Of a DNA stretch of 12,593 nt, positions 1 to 5,775 are shown piece by piece. Source of the DNA: JBOGTC01 sp050692055 (GTDB lineage Bacteria > Chloroflexota > Limnocylindria > QHBO01). Where the stretch lies: assembly GCA_050692055.1 (NCBI GenBank), contig JBOGTC010000158.1, positions 1 to 12,593 on the forward strand, given 5' to 3'. Made by a program: the position numbers and the translations under genes. The notes below the pieces were generated by a model. It saw nothing but the letters and a program-made list of their open reading frames with translations, was not told where the DNA came from and did not search any database. Numbering within the stretch: the stretch's first letter is position 1; each line of letters starts with the position of its first letter.

Positions 1-434
1 CCCTCGAGCGGACCCGCACCGGCGGCGGCCGCGGCCTCGCAGGCGGCGTAGCCGGCGTCGGCGCCCGGACGGGCAGCCGATGAACCGATCCCCAGGTCGA
101 ACAGGATCGCCGCGGGCACGATGGGCACCGGACCGGCCGCCGTGGGGAAGCCGATCCCTCGCTCGGCCAGCCAGCGCATGACGCCATCGGCGGCTGCAAG
201 GCCGAACGCCGAGCCGCCGGCCAGGCAGATGGCGTGGATGCGCTCGACCAGCGCCGTGGGCCGCAACAGGTCCGTCTCGCGCGTGCCGGGCGCCGCGCCG
301 CGGACGTCGACCCCGGCAACGGCGCCATCGGCCCCGGCAAGGATCACCGTGCAGCCGGTGATGCCCACCTCATCGGTCCAGTGGCCGACGCGCAGCCCGG
401 GAACGTCGGCGAGCGTGAGCGCTGCGTCAGCCAT
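1..434 (-). CDS. P1 family peptidase (S58, DmpA-like), C-terminus cut by window edge
   Basis: This is the first 144 residues of a P1/S58 family protein, the group of DmpA L-aminopeptidase/D-esterases, which are N-terminal-nucleophile hydrolases that self-cleave. Visible family signatures are the N-terminal LADVPGLRVGHWTD stretch, GxTVIL, the GAAPGTRETDLL segment and GGSAFGLAAADGVMRWLAE. Family members are usually 320-380 residues, so more than half, including the self-cleavage site with the nucleophilic Ser, lies beyond position 1. The ATG at 434-432 overlaps the stop codon of the upstream PPOX gene by 8 bp (ATGGCTGA), which suggests translational coupling. No signal peptide is visible, so it is probably cytoplasmic. 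The exact substrate is unknown. The family call is firm; activity cannot be judged without the C-terminal half. Confidence 0.85.
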   Translation of the reverse strand, partial: MADAALTLADVPGLRVGHWTDEVGITGCTVILAGADGAVAGVDVRGAAPGTRETDLLRPTALVERIHAICLAGGSAFGLAAADGVMRWLAERGIGFPTAAGPVPIVPAAILFDLGIGSSAARPGADAGYAACEAAAAAGAGPLE

Positions 435-846
435 CCGAGCTGCTGGGCCGGCCGGCCGCGCGCTCGAGCGTGATGCGGATCAGGCAGCTTGCGTCGCGAT
501 GCATGGCCGCACGGTATTCGTCCCAGTCGGGATGCTCGCCCGCGGTGCGGCGGTAGTAGTCGACGAGCGGCTCCTCCGCGTCCGGCAATGACAGCACCTC
601 GGCCGCGCCGCTGAGCTGCACCCAGTCCCCGAAGAAGCGGTTCGTGAAGACACAGACCGATGCCGCCGGGTCGCGCCGCAGGTTCGCCACCTTGGCGCGA
701 TCCTCGTTCGAGCTGATGATCGCCCGCCCATCCGCATCGACGCCGACGAGCACCGGCGTCATCTGCAGATCCCCGTTCTGGCGGCGCGTGGCCAGCACGC
801 CACGATGGTTCTCGCGCAGGAACTCGCGTGCCGCCTCGATCTCCAT
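427..846 (-). CDS. PPOX-class (pyridoxamine 5'-phosphate oxidase fold) F420- or flavin-dependent oxidoreductase
   Basis: The 139-residue protein matches the small split-barrel PPOX family, close in length to the mycobacterial Rv1155-like F420-binding proteins. It starts with an amphipathic helix, then NHRGVLATRRQNGDLQMTPVLVGVD, the typical first strands that bind the cofactor. IISSNEDRAKVANLRRDP follows (the classical R-K-x-NL-RRDP segment), then VQLSGAAEVL and a C-terminal YRAAM...LIRITLERAAG. Members reduce small molecules with F420H2 or FMN. The cofactor choice here is inferred from family length and pattern, not proven. It lies 13 nt downstream of the sirtuin stop and overlaps the P1 peptidase by 8 bp, so it is probably the middle gene of a three-gene operon. 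A TAGGAT hexamer lies 10 nt before the ATG, and a 9-bp inverted repeat spans the start codon, so it may also have its own promoter. Confidence 0.85.
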   Translation of the reverse strand: MEIEAAREFLRENHRGVLATRRQNGDLQMTPVLVGVDADGRAIISSNEDRAKVANLRRDPAASVCVFTNRFFGDWVQLSGAAEVLSLPDAEEPLVDYYRRTAGEHPDWDEYRAAMHRDASCLIRITLERAAGRPSSSDG

Positions 847-870
847 CGGTCTGCGAATCCTAGACCGATG
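844..870. promoter_or_regulatory. Perfect 9-bp inverted repeat over the PPOX start codon
   Basis: CATCGGTCT at 844-852 and AGACCGATG at 862-870 are exact reverse complements separated by 9 nt. The left arm includes the ATG of the PPOX gene (minus strand) and the right arm overlaps the end of the sirtuin coding region, whose TAG stop is at 860-862. The spacer carries a TAGGAT hexamer (minus strand) that could act as a -10 box. It could be a repressor operator, or an RNA hairpin that hides the start codon in the sirtuin-PPOX transcript. Function is inferred; the repeat itself is plainly visible. Confidence 0.45.
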
Positions 871-1618
871 CGACTACGGCCGGGAGCAGCTCGGCGATCC
901 GTCCCCGCAGGACGGCGTGGGCGCGGGCGTCGAACGGGGTGGGCTCCGCGTTGACGATGACGAGCCGGGCACCCGCGGTCAGCGCCCGCTCCGGCAGCCA
1001 GGCGACCGGGTAGACGGTCAGGCTCGTGCCGATGGCGAGCAGGAGGTCGCACGCATCGGCCGCAGACTCGGCGCGCGCCAGGTCCGCCGGGTCCAGGTTC
1101 TGGCCGAAGCTGATGGTGGCCGACTTGAGGATCCCGCCGCAGGCGTGGCAGGGCGGATCAGCCTCGCCGGCGCGGACGCGGGCGAGGGTGTCGGGCATCG
1201 GCTGCCGATCGCCGCAGGCCAGGCAGATCGACTCGCGCATCGAGCCGTGGATCTCGACCACCCGCTCCGGCGAACTGCCCGCGGCCTGGTGCAGGCCGTC
1301 GATGTTCTGGGTGACGAGCGTATCGAGCTTCCCCCGCCGCTCCAGCTCCGCCAGCGCGAGGTGCCCGGCGCCGGGCTCGGCGGTCCACGCGGGATGCTCC
1401 AGCCGACGCTGCCAGGCCTCGCGGCGCACGGCCGGATCGGCGACGTAGTAGCCGATGTTGCTCAGCCGCTCGGCGCGCGGATCACGCGTCCACACGCCGT
1501 TCGGGCCGCGGAAGTCGGGGATGCCCGAATCGGTGCTGATGCCCGCCCCGGTGAGCGCGACGGTCCGATGCGCCTCGCGCAGCCACGCCGCGACCTCGCG
1601 GGTGTTTGCCGGGTTCAT
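860..1618 (-). CDS. SIR2-family NAD-dependent protein deacylase (sirtuin)
   Basis: This 252-residue sirtuin removes acyl groups from lysines using NAD+, releasing nicotinamide and O-acyl-ADP-ribose. All core motifs are present. GAGIS plus DSGIPDFRGPNGVWT lie near residues 24-43 (NAD binding) and TQNIDGLH at 103-110. The catalytic His is in the IHGS motif (about 124). A structural zinc site is formed by C132/C135 and C157/C160, followed by GTSL and VN near the C-terminus. The PDFRGPNGVWT wording resembles the SIRT6/7-like class rather than the CobB class with its Tyr-x-x-Arg specificity pair. The ATG at 1618 is preferred because GGTGGAG precedes it closely and it leaves a normal N-terminus. 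A TTG at 1681 in the same frame would add 21 residues. It heads a minus-strand run with the PPOX and P1 peptidase genes. Confidence 0.92.
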   Translation of the reverse strand: MNPANTREVAAWLREAHRTVALTGAGISTDSGIPDFRGPNGVWTRDPRAERLSNIGYYVADPAVRREAWQRRLEHPAWTAEPGAGHLALAELERRGKLDTLVTQNIDGLHQAAGSSPERVVEIHGSMRESICLACGDRQPMPDTLARVRAGEADPPCHACGGILKSATISFGQNLDPADLARAESAADACDLLLAIGTSLTVYPVAWLPERALTAGARLVIVNAEPTPFDARAHAVLRGRIAELLPAVVASV

Positions 1619-1663
1619 CGGCTCCACCAGCTGGTTCGGCGCATCGGCGGCGATGACCGGGCG

Positions 1664-1806
1664 AACTTGCTGCTCAGGCAAGCTGGGTTCGCTTCGCGTG
1701 GCGATCTGCCCGCCGAGAGGGTGCCAACTTGCACCGGCGGCAGATAGGCGGCCCCATTCGCCGTCCCGAAGGCGAATCCCGGGGAGGATGCGGTTCTAAC
1801 TTGCAC
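1664..1806. repeat. Three AACTTGC direct repeats in the sirtuin/sugar-dehydrogenase intergenic region
   Basis: AACTTGC occurs at 1664-1670, 1726-1732 and 1798-1804. The last two share nine bases (AACTTGCAC) and lie 72 bp apart. The middle copy sits inside a GGTGC-6 nt-GCACC inverted repeat (1720-1735). The copies lie around the divergent starts of the sirtuin (minus) and the PQQ-type sugar dehydrogenase (plus), so they could bind a shared regulator. They could equally be the borders of a short repeated intergenic element. Which one cannot be decided from this single locus. Confidence 0.4.
1752..1784. other. Intergenic hairpin between divergent genes
   Basis: CCCCATTCGCC (1752-1762) pairs with GGCGAAT (1771-1777) and GGGG (1781-1784), giving an 11-bp GC-rich stem interrupted by a 3-nt bulge around an 8-nt loop. 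There is no T-run on either side, so it does not look like an intrinsic terminator. It lies in the leader of the minus-strand sirtuin or upstream of the plus-strand dehydrogenase, between two copies of the AACTTGCAC repeat. A structured leader or a repetitive palindromic element are both possible. Confidence 0.4.
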
Positions 1807-1870
1807 GCGCAGAGAGTAAACGGCCTCATCAGAGCCTGGCGGCGGCGCCCGAGCCAACGGTCTGCCGCGA

Positions 1871-1885
1871 TGCTAGGGTCGCGGC
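1871..1885 (+). promoter_or_regulatory. Extended -10 promoter for a leaderless sugar dehydrogenase mRNA
   Basis: TGCTAGGGT at 1871-1879 fits an extended -10 (TGn-TAGGGT) and ends 6 nt before the ATG at 1886, placing the expected transcription start at or next to the A of the start codon. No Shine-Dalgarno sequence precedes the ATG. No convincing -35 is visible 17 bp further upstream, which is common with extended -10 promoters. The same geometry recurs at 4225 and 6393. Confidence 0.5.
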
Positions 1886-3076
1886 ATGCGTCTCCCGCCG
1901 CGCGCCCGCCTGATGCTGCCGCTGGCCGCGGTGGTCGTCGTCGTGGTGGCAGGCGGCCCCTACCTGCTGCGCGGCAGCGGGCCGCCGCTGCGGACCACCG
2001 TCATCCAGGACGGGCTGGAGGTGCCGTGGGGCATCGCCTTCCCGCCCGACGGCCGCATGCTGGTGACCGAGCGACCGGGTCGCATCCTCGTCTTCGCCGG
2101 CGCAGCGCCGGACGCCGAGCTCCACGCCACCGTCCACGTGCCCGACGTGCGGGCCGAACGCGAGGCCGGCCTGATGGGCATCGCGGTCGACCACGACCTC
2201 GAGACGAACCCCTTCGTCTACGTGTGCGCCTCCCGCGACGCCGACGGTGAAGCCGGCCCGGCGCCCTGGAGCAACGAGCTGCTCCGCTACCGGCTGGGCG
2301 ACGGCGGCGACCTCGAGCTGGACACCGTGCTCTTCGACGAGCCGATGCCCGCCGCGATCCACCACAACGGCTGCGCCGTCGTCATGGACGAGGCGCGCCA
2401 CATCTGGCTGACCATGGGCGACGGCAACATCTCCGCGGCGCAGGTCAACCCCGCGCAGGACCCGACGGCGCTGAGCGGCAAGATCCTGCGGCTGAACGCG
2501 GATGGATCGGTCCCAAATGACAACCCGGTGCTGCCGGGGGCCGATGCGCCGACCGCCGCCTGGAGCATGGGCCACCGCAACCCGCAGGGGCTGGCGATGC
2601 GCGAGGACGGCCTGGTCCTGGCGCCCGAGCACGGGACCGATACGCATGACGAGATCAACCGCATCGAGCCCGGCGGCAACTACGGCTGGGCGTGCTGGAT
2701 CGGCGAGGGCACGGCGGCGCAGGCGCAGGACGGGCCGGGCGGGGAGGGGTGCGAGCCGGCATCGGCCTATCTGCCGCCGCTGTGGTCGTCGGGCACGCCG
2801 ACGATCGCCACCTCGGGAGGCGTCTTCCTCGAGGGAGAGGCGTGGGGCGACTGGGAGGGCAGCCTCGTCGTCAGCACGCTGAAGGACGAGGACCTGCGCC
2901 GCTTCGAGGTCCTCGACGGCGGTGACCGCCTCGAGCCGCGCGACATCCTGCTCGACGGCGAGTTCGGCCGGCTGCGGGCCGTGGTCATCGGTCCCGACGG
3001 AGCGCTGTACGTCTCGACCTCGAACGAGACGAGCGGCGACGACCGCATCATCCGCGTCGAGCGCCCGGCCGGCTAG
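1886..3076 (+). CDS. PQQ-dependent sugar dehydrogenase (glucose/sorbosone dehydrogenase family), exported or membrane-anchored
   Basis: This 396-residue beta-propeller protein belongs to the GSDH family, which oxidises aldoses outside the cytoplasm with pyrroloquinoline quinone. Residues 1-30 form a basic start (RLPPRAR) followed by a hydrophobic segment, a signal peptide or anchor. Family motifs in order are VPWGIAFPPDGRMLVTERPGRI (46-67), LMGIAVD, HHNG (159-162, holding the likely catalytic His), MGDGN (177-181) and DPTALSGKILRLN (192-204). These are followed by WSMGHRNPQGLA (226-237), APEHG (246-250) and DEINRIEPGGNYGW (255-268). Most bacterial homologues are of unproven substrate, and many organisms carrying them make no PQQ, so the cofactor source is open. 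Its stop codon shares CTAG with the stop of the convergent RES gene. Confidence 0.9.
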   Translation: MRLPPRARLMLPLAAVVVVVVAGGPYLLRGSGPPLRTTVIQDGLEVPWGIAFPPDGRMLVTERPGRILVFAGAAPDAELHATVHVPDVRAEREAGLMGIAVDHDLETNPFVYVCASRDADGEAGPAPWSNELLRYRLGDGGDLELDTVLFDEPMPAAIHHNGCAVVMDEARHIWLTMGDGNISAAQVNPAQDPTALSGKILRLNADGSVPNDNPVLPGADAPTAAWSMGHRNPQGLAMREDGLVLAPEHGTDTHDEINRIEPGGNYGWACWIGEGTAAQAQDGPGGEGCEPASAYLPPLWSSGTPTIATSGGVFLEGEAWGDWEGSLVVSTLKDEDLRRFEVLDGGDRLEPRDILLDGEFGRLRAVVIGPDGALYVSTSNETSGDDRIIRVERPAG

Positions 3077-3597
3077 AGCTGCCGCACCCTGGGAAGCAGG
3101 TCCTCGCGCGGCCTGCCCTCGATGCATGCCGCCCAGCCGACGATCTCGGGACGCGGGCCGAAGAGAACCAGCACGCGCTCCTCGCGGGCCGGTCCGGGAC
3201 GCATCCCACCCTCGACCCGCCAGCCGCTCGGCGTGCGCGGGCGCAAAGCCGCTGAAGGTGCCTCGAGGCCGATGGCGCCGCCCCTGCGCAGCCGCCGCGC
3301 CTCCTGCCGGCAGCGCCGATACGAGCGCAGGCCGCCCGCCAGCGTGCGCGGTCCGAGCAGCGGCCGCGGGAGCGGGTCGTCCGGCAGCTCGACCGCCCAC
3401 AGCGCGCGTCGGACCGTGGCCACGTCTGACGCATCGGTGATGCCCTCGTGGCGCAGGAACTCGGCCCACGCCCCGTCCGGCGTCTCTGCAAGGTAGTGCG
3501 CGGGGCCCTCACCGTCGCCGTGCCAGCGCGCCGCCGGCTGGGCCTCGTCCTCCCACAGGAAAGGGAAGCGCGCGTCCGCGTGACGGAATCCGATCAC
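3073..3597 (-). CDS. RES-domain toxin (putative NAD+-degrading type II toxin)
   Basis: The 174-residue protein fits the RES family, toxins that break down cellular NAD+ by phosphorolysis or hydrolysis. The N-terminal part carries the family pattern R24-W-H-G, Y35 in AHYLAETP, and E46 in GAWAEFL, followed by a later Ser115 in the GLEAPSAAL segment. Arg, Tyr, Glu and Ser are the residues the family name refers to. The start is GTG at 3597-3595, which overlaps the antitoxin stop by four bases (GTGA), the usual arrangement of a coupled antitoxin-toxin pair. It ends tail to tail with the sugar dehydrogenase, sharing CTAG. The fit to RES is by pattern; sequence outside the core is divergent, so some uncertainty remains. 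Confidence 0.72.
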   Translation of the reverse strand: MIGFRHADARFPFLWEDEAQPAARWHGDGEGPAHYLAETPDGAWAEFLRHEGITDASDVATVRRALWAVELPDDPLPRPLLGPRTLAGGLRSYRRCRQEARRLRRGGAIGLEAPSAALRPRTPSGWRVEGGMRPGPAREERVLVLFGPRPEIVGWAACIEGRPREDLLPRVRQL

Positions 3598-4217
3598 GTT
3601 GCCCCGGCACCGGACAGCGCGCGTGCCAGGTCGCGGACCGCGCGCGGCCCCGGGTCGTCGGGGTCCCAGCCGCGGAGCAGCAGTGCGCGCGGCGGCTGCC
3701 CGTCGAGCTGGGCCCGCGGCCGCTCGAACCAGCGCCGGACGCCCGCCGCGTTGTAGGCGCCGCGCAGGTCGCCCACGACCTTCGCCAGCCAGTGGACGCG
3801 CCCGGCGGTGTCGTCCGGTGTGGTGCGTGCGCCGAGGGCATAGCGCCGCAGGCTGCTCTGCGAGGCCCCGACCAGCCCGGCCAGCTCCGCGGCGTCGAAG
3901 ATGGTCAGGAGCTCGTGAATCTCCGGCTGCGGCATCGGCGACTCCTCGAGCGCGTCGCGCAGAATCGCCATCGCGCGCCGTACCGTGGCGGCGTCGGGCG
4001 ATCCGCGGCCGAGCAGGGCCGCGACGTCTCGTCCGATCCCGGCTGCGCTCGCGGCCTGCGCCGCTCGACGGAGCAGTGCGAGGTCCAGGCGCTCCACCGG
4101 CTCGTGCAGCGGCATGAGTCCCATGGCGTCCAGCAGCCGCAGGACGTCCAGCGCGGCGCCTGCCTCGCTCGGTCTCAGCGCTGGAACGGTGTCGGAACGT
4201 AATCGGACTTGAGTCAT
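3594..4217 (-). CDS. Xre/MbcA/ParS-type antitoxin partner of the RES toxin
   Basis: This 207-residue protein is encoded directly upstream of the RES gene with a GTGA overlap. The C-terminal region has the toxin-binding (DUF2384-like) pattern: VVGDLRGAYNAAGVRRWFERPRAQLDGQPPRALLL at about 147-181. Before it, DAAELAGLVGASQSSLRRYALG (108-129) looks like a helix-turn-helix that would bind its own operator. The first 100 residues are a helical extension not typical of the small Xre antitoxins. The ATG at 4217 is chosen because a good promoter places the transcription start at that base; the open frame continues upstream to 4391 but runs through the promoter and the 18-bp repeats. It should neutralise the toxin and repress its own operon. 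Confidence 0.72.
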   Translation of the reverse strand: MTQVRLRSDTVPALRPSEAGAALDVLRLLDAMGLMPLHEPVERLDLALLRRAAQAASAAGIGRDVAALLGRGSPDAATVRRAMAILRDALEESPMPQPEIHELLTIFDAAELAGLVGASQSSLRRYALGARTTPDDTAGRVHWLAKVVGDLRGAYNAAGVRRWFERPRAQLDGQPPRALLLRGWDPDDPGPRAVRDLARALSGAGAT

Positions 4218-4224
4218 GGTCCGA
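4203..4224. promoter_or_regulatory. Candidate operator of the RES/Xre operon
   Basis: TCGGAC (4203-4208) and GTCCGA (4219-4224) form a perfect 6-bp inverted repeat with a 10-nt spacer across the antitoxin start codon and directly downstream of the -10 box. Xre-type antitoxins usually repress their own promoter from such a site. The role is inferred from position. Confidence 0.4.
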
Positions 4225-4252
4225 ATAGTATCCATTGCGGGGCCGCCGTCAA
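4225..4252 (-). promoter_or_regulatory. Sigma-70-type promoter of the RES/Xre operon, leaderless
   Basis: On the minus strand TTGACG (4252-4247) and TACTAT (4230-4225) are separated by 16 bp, a good match to the -35/-10 consensus. The -10 ends 7 nt before the ATG at 4217, so the mRNA should begin at or beside the start codon; there is no Shine-Dalgarno sequence. This promoter decides the antitoxin start. Confidence 0.65.
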
Positions 4253-4264
4253 GCCGCCGGCGCC

Positions 4265-4354
4265 GCTCCTCGTCCCGGTGCAGCTGCTCGTCCCGGTGCG
4301 GCTGCTCGTCCCGGCGCCGCTGCTCGTCCCGGCGCCGCTGCTCGTCCCGGTGCA
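4265..4354. repeat. Tandem repeat, five 18-bp units
   Basis: Five units with the consensus GCTGCTCGTCCCGGYGCN run head to tail at 4265-4282, 4283-4300, 4301-4318, 4319-4336 and 4337-4354. Units differ only in the last few bases plus one G-to-C change in the first, and a decayed sixth unit follows to about 4372. Units 3 and 4 are identical, which points to recent slippage. The array starts 13 bp upstream of the -35 box of the RES/Xre promoter. It is in frame with an upstream extension of the antitoxin (HRDEQ/RRDEQ hexapeptides), but the promoter position argues against translation. Confidence 0.85.
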
Positions 4355-4399
4355 GCCGCTCTGCGCCTTGCGGCTCCCCGCCACGTCGCACTATTGCCG

Positions 4400-4552
4400 C
4401 GCCTGTGCAACTTATCCGAGCACGAGGCGCACTCGGGGGCGATCACCTCAGCTCAATGTGCCGAATAGAGCACATTGACCGCCGCTACCGCGTCGAGGAA
4501 CAGCGAGAGACGGCCCGAGATGGCCGGGCGCTCGGATAAGTTGCAACAGGCG
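4400..4552. mobile_element. MITE-like element or IS remnant with terminal inverted repeats
   Basis: The left arm (4400-4421) and right arm (4530-4552) are reverse complements over 22 bases apart from one extra base in the right arm. The core TGCAACTTATCCGAGC is exact over 16 bp. The 108-bp interior encodes no protein of note and holds a second nested perfect inverted repeat (4453-4478). Arms of this quality around a non-coding centre fit a miniature inverted-repeat element or the collapsed ends of an insertion sequence beginning TGT and ending ACA. No clear target-site duplication is visible at either edge, so the family is unassigned. Confidence 0.55.
4453..4478. other. Nested perfect 9-bp hairpin inside the inverted-repeat element
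   Basis: TCAATGTGC (4453-4461) and GCACATTGA (4470-4478) are exact reverse complements around an 8-nt loop. The loop region reads CCGAATAG, the same eight bases found at the RES/Xre promoter (4221-4228). It could be a binding site or a folded RNA. There is no T-run on either side to suggest a terminator. Confidence 0.5.
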
Positions 4553-4751
4553 AGCATTACGATCCGATGGCCCGCGCGACCAGGTGCGCGAGGGGCTCCG
4601 ATGCCGCACAGGATGGCCGCCGCTGACGGACTAGATGGCGCCCATCCGGTTGTTGCGCTGGTTGTGCTCGAGCTCGGCCAGGCCCAGCACCTCCATCAGG
4701 GGGGCAGGTACATCCCGAAGCGGCCGCGCAGCCGTAACACAACCGCTACCT
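4553..4751. other. Intergenic stretch without a recognisable gene
   Basis: Between the inverted-repeat element and the end of the Rsm22-family gene I see no convincing gene, RNA or terminator. A short minus-strand frame ending in TAG at 4631-4633 (last Met codon at 4696) reads like a natural protein tail rich in L, E and N, and could be the decayed end of a lost gene, but it is too short to name. Confidence 0.4.
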
Positions 4752-5771
4752 TCAGCCAGATGGGTCGAGCTCCTGCGGAACCGATGATCCCCAGTCCAGC
4801 CTGCGTGCCTGCTTGAAGGCCGTGCCCTCCCGCCGGCTCACGCGCCGTTCCACGATCCCGGCATCGGTGCACAGCCGAAGGTCGATGACGCCCTTGCGGC
4901 TCATCGGCCGTCGCAGGACCCGGGCGCCGCGCTCCGTATTGGGGTCGCGGCTGGCGGCGACGTAAGAGTACGGCTCGTCCTCGTACGACAGCTCGGCGCC
5001 CTTCGCCCGGCGATGCAGCCGGCTCCGCTCCAGGCGCACGCCGAAGTGGCACCAGTCCGGCGCGATCATGGGGCACTCTCGGTCGTGCGGGCACGGCGCA
5101 ACCACGCTGGCCCCGGCCTCGATCAGCCGGGCCCGCGCGGCGCGGATGCGCGCGAAGCCGTCCGGCGTCCCCGGCTCGACGAGTAGCAGCAGCCCGCGCG
5201 TCATGTCCCACAGCCGATCTGTGAGCGCGTCGCGCTCGACCGTATCGAGCTCACCGAGCAGGTAGCCGGCGGTGACGAGGTCGCGGGGCGTATCGGTCCA
5301 TGTGCGGAGGTCCGCGTGGACCCAGTTCCCTGCCGCCAGGCTCGCCATGCCGGAGCGTTGCGCCAGCTCTCGTCCGAGCTCAGCCATCGGTCCTTCCCGG
5401 TCCACCAGCGTGGCCTCGCCGATGGTCGGCCAGGTCGCGAGCGCCGCCCAGGCTGCCGATCCCGGACCGGCGCCGGCGTCGAGCAGGCTGCGCGGCGCGA
5501 ATGCTGGCTGCGCGGTCGCGGCGGCCCGCATCGCCGCACCGGCGGCCTGGAACGTGGCCGGCATGCGGTAGGCCACGTACGCCAGAGCCTCATCTCGACT
5601 GCTGACGGACGCCCGCGCCGAATGCTGGACAGCCCGGTAGCGCGCCGACACGGCCGCAACGGTGGGTCGCAGCGACGGATGCGACGGCACGGTCTGCGCG
5701 ATCGCCGTGCGCAGACCAGTGGAAGTCGCGTGCCATCGGGCATCGGTGGGATCGGGCACCGATGCCATCAT
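4752..5771 (-). CDS. Rsm22 family small-ribosomal-subunit methyltransferase-like protein
   Basis: This 339-residue protein matches the Rsm22/METTL17 family, SAM-methyltransferase-fold proteins that associate with the small ribosomal subunit during assembly. A Rossmann SAM motif LLDAGAGPGSAAW lies near residues 95-107. The family signature follows: VVAPCPHDRECPM, DWCHFGVRLERSRLHRRAKGA, then YEDEPYSYVA. The three cysteines CPHDREC-7-C plus a fourth in LRLC about 60 residues later match the four-cysteine 4Fe-4S site known in the family. The gene begins 4 nt after the vapC stop, so it is probably on the phd-vapC transcript. Two ATGs stand in a row (5771 and 5768); the second has the better spacing to the GAGGG upstream. 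Methyl transfer itself is doubtful for parts of this family. Confidence 0.88.
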   Translation of the reverse strand: MMASVPDPTDARWHATSTGLRTAIAQTVPSHPSLRPTVAAVSARYRAVQHSARASVSSRDEALAYVAYRMPATFQAAGAAMRAAATAQPAFAPRSLLDAGAGPGSAAWAALATWPTIGEATLVDREGPMAELGRELAQRSGMASLAAGNWVHADLRTWTDTPRDLVTAGYLLGELDTVERDALTDRLWDMTRGLLLLVEPGTPDGFARIRAARARLIEAGASVVAPCPHDRECPMIAPDWCHFGVRLERSRLHRRAKGAELSYEDEPYSYVAASRDPNTERGARVLRRPMSRKGVIDLRLCTDAGIVERRVSRREGTAFKQARRLDWGSSVPQELDPSG

Positions 5772-5775
5772 GCCC

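Noticed and set aside
644..1747. 367-codon plus-strand open frame
   Set aside because: It is antisense to the PPOX and sirtuin genes, both of which have full motif sets.
1829..3469. 546-codon minus-strand open frame
   Set aside because: It is a shadow of the sugar dehydrogenase on the other strand, Arg/Ala/Gly/Val-rich, with no domain pattern.
4265..4354. CRISPR-like array
   Set aside because: The units are 18 bp and directly adjacent with no spacers, so this is a tandem repeat.
4218..4391. In-frame upstream extension of the antitoxin with repeated HRDEQ/RRDEQ units
   Set aside because: It runs through the -10, the -35 and the 18-bp repeat array; the promoter fits a start at 4217, and the peptide has no family match that I can see.
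4631..4696. Short minus-strand frame with a natural-looking protein tail
   Set aside because: It has only 21 codons after the last Met and no recognisable family; it may be a gene remnant but cannot be supported as a gene.
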